Shown: one piece after another, positions 12,570 to 12,721 of the stretch | Numbering within the stretch: the stretch's first letter is position 1 | How the letters are laid out: the number at the start of each line of letters is the position of its first letter | NCBI GenBank assembly: GCA_017613855.1 | Contig: JAGACY010000468.1 | Location: 1-12,721, forward strand | Direction: 5' to 3' | Length of the DNA stretch: 12,721 nt | Source of the DNA: Pseudomonadota bacterium | Lineage (GTDB): Bacteria > Myxococcota > Bradymonadia > UBA4248 | Program-made: the position numbers and the translations under genes | The notes under the pieces: generated by a model | Told to the model about the DNA's origin: nothing | Database searches by the model: none | The model's input: only the letters and a program-made list of their open reading frames with translations

Positions 12570-12605
12570 AACGGAAATGACGTTCTCAGGAACGTCTTTT
12601 CCGTT
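12570..12605 (+). terminator. First intrinsic terminator after the metalloprotease gene
   Basis: GACGTTC (12579-12585) and GAACGTC (12590-12596) form a 7-bp stem with loop TCAG, followed by TTTT. AACGGAAA (12570-12577) and TTTCCGTT (12598-12605) can extend it by eight pairs across one mismatch. It begins 21 nt after the stop. Confidence 0.75.
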
Positions 12606-12612
12606 TGTTTTG

Positions 12613-12640
12613 AAATCAGGGATTTTCCCTGATTTTTTTT
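12613..12640 (+). terminator. Second intrinsic terminator after the metalloprotease gene
   Basis: AAATCAGGGA (12613-12622) pairs perfectly over ten bases with TCCCTGATTT (12626-12635), loop TTT, and the T-run continues to 12640. This is the stronger of the two tandem terminators. Such doubling is common after highly transcribed genes. Confidence 0.9.
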
Positions 12641-12652
12641 ATTTTGGGGCAC

Positions 12653-12721
12653 GGCCTATTGGCGCAGCCAATACGGCCTGTGTGCGCGCCTATGCGCAGA
12701 GCCTGTCGGGACAAGTCTCTG
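12653..12721. repeat. Cluster of GC-rich small hairpins at the window edge
   Basis: Three dyads follow each other: GGCC plus TATTGGC (12653-12663) with GCCAATA and GGCC (12667-12678, one bulge, loop GCA); TGCGC (12683-12687) with GCGCA (12694-12698); and CAGAG..TGTC (12697-12707) with GACA..CTCTG (12710-12721). The composition differs sharply from the AT-rich terminator next to it. The cluster probably continues beyond the window. No gene was seen in it. Confidence 0.6.

Overview
The window most likely comes from a Gram-negative bacterium of the myxobacterial or bradymonad-like 'deltaproteobacterial' type. The support is indirect: there are four lipoprotein signal peptides, two secreted proteins that end in a Cys, short hydrophobic stretch and Arg/Lys-rich tail like the MYXO-CTERM sorting signal, and two secreted or surface zinc metalloproteases. 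There is also a GspC-like PDZ lipoprotein. GC content looks moderate, so the assignment to a phylum is inference. No RNA genes, CRISPR array, transposase or phage genes were seen.

Layout. 2-529 (+) is the 3' end of a surface protein: an 18-bp repeat coding for a Pro-Gly-Thr-Gly-Asp-Asn linker, then a sorting-like tail. 711-911 (+) is a 66-aa lipoprotein with a clear terminator. 912-1171 holds a heptamer array and two copies of a palindromic repeat. 1172-1777 (-) is a PDZ lipoprotein, divergent from a two-gene unit: 1869-2444 (secreted, uncharacterised) overlaps by ATGA a matrixin-type protease at 2441-3313. Convergent to it is an EF-P paralogue of the EfpL/YeiP type (3376-3942, -). Upstream of that, also on the minus strand, are a small TPR-like lipoprotein (4057-4338), a 126-bp imperfect inverted-repeat element (4379-4504), a 700-aa membrane-anchored protein built from beta-sandwich repeats with a Trp/Pro-rich tail (4507-6609), and a degenerate receiver-like protein (6613-7485). 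The last two are 3 nt apart and form an operon behind an extended -10 promoter.

A roughly 500-bp AT-rich divergent region then leads to the largest gene, a 1521-aa lipoprotein zinc metalloprotease (7983-12548, +). It is followed by two intrinsic terminators and a cluster of GC-rich small hairpins that runs off the window.

Apart from efpL, which is a translation factor, nearly all products belong to the envelope or cell surface. The window looks like a surface and secretome island rather than a single pathway. The most unusual signals are in the non-coding DNA. Degenerate 7-bp tandem arrays recur at several intergenic sites, two of them inside promoter or leader regions. The terminator of efpL doubles as the codons for the basic tail of the convergent matrixin. 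A MITE-sized inverted repeat separates two minus-strand genes.
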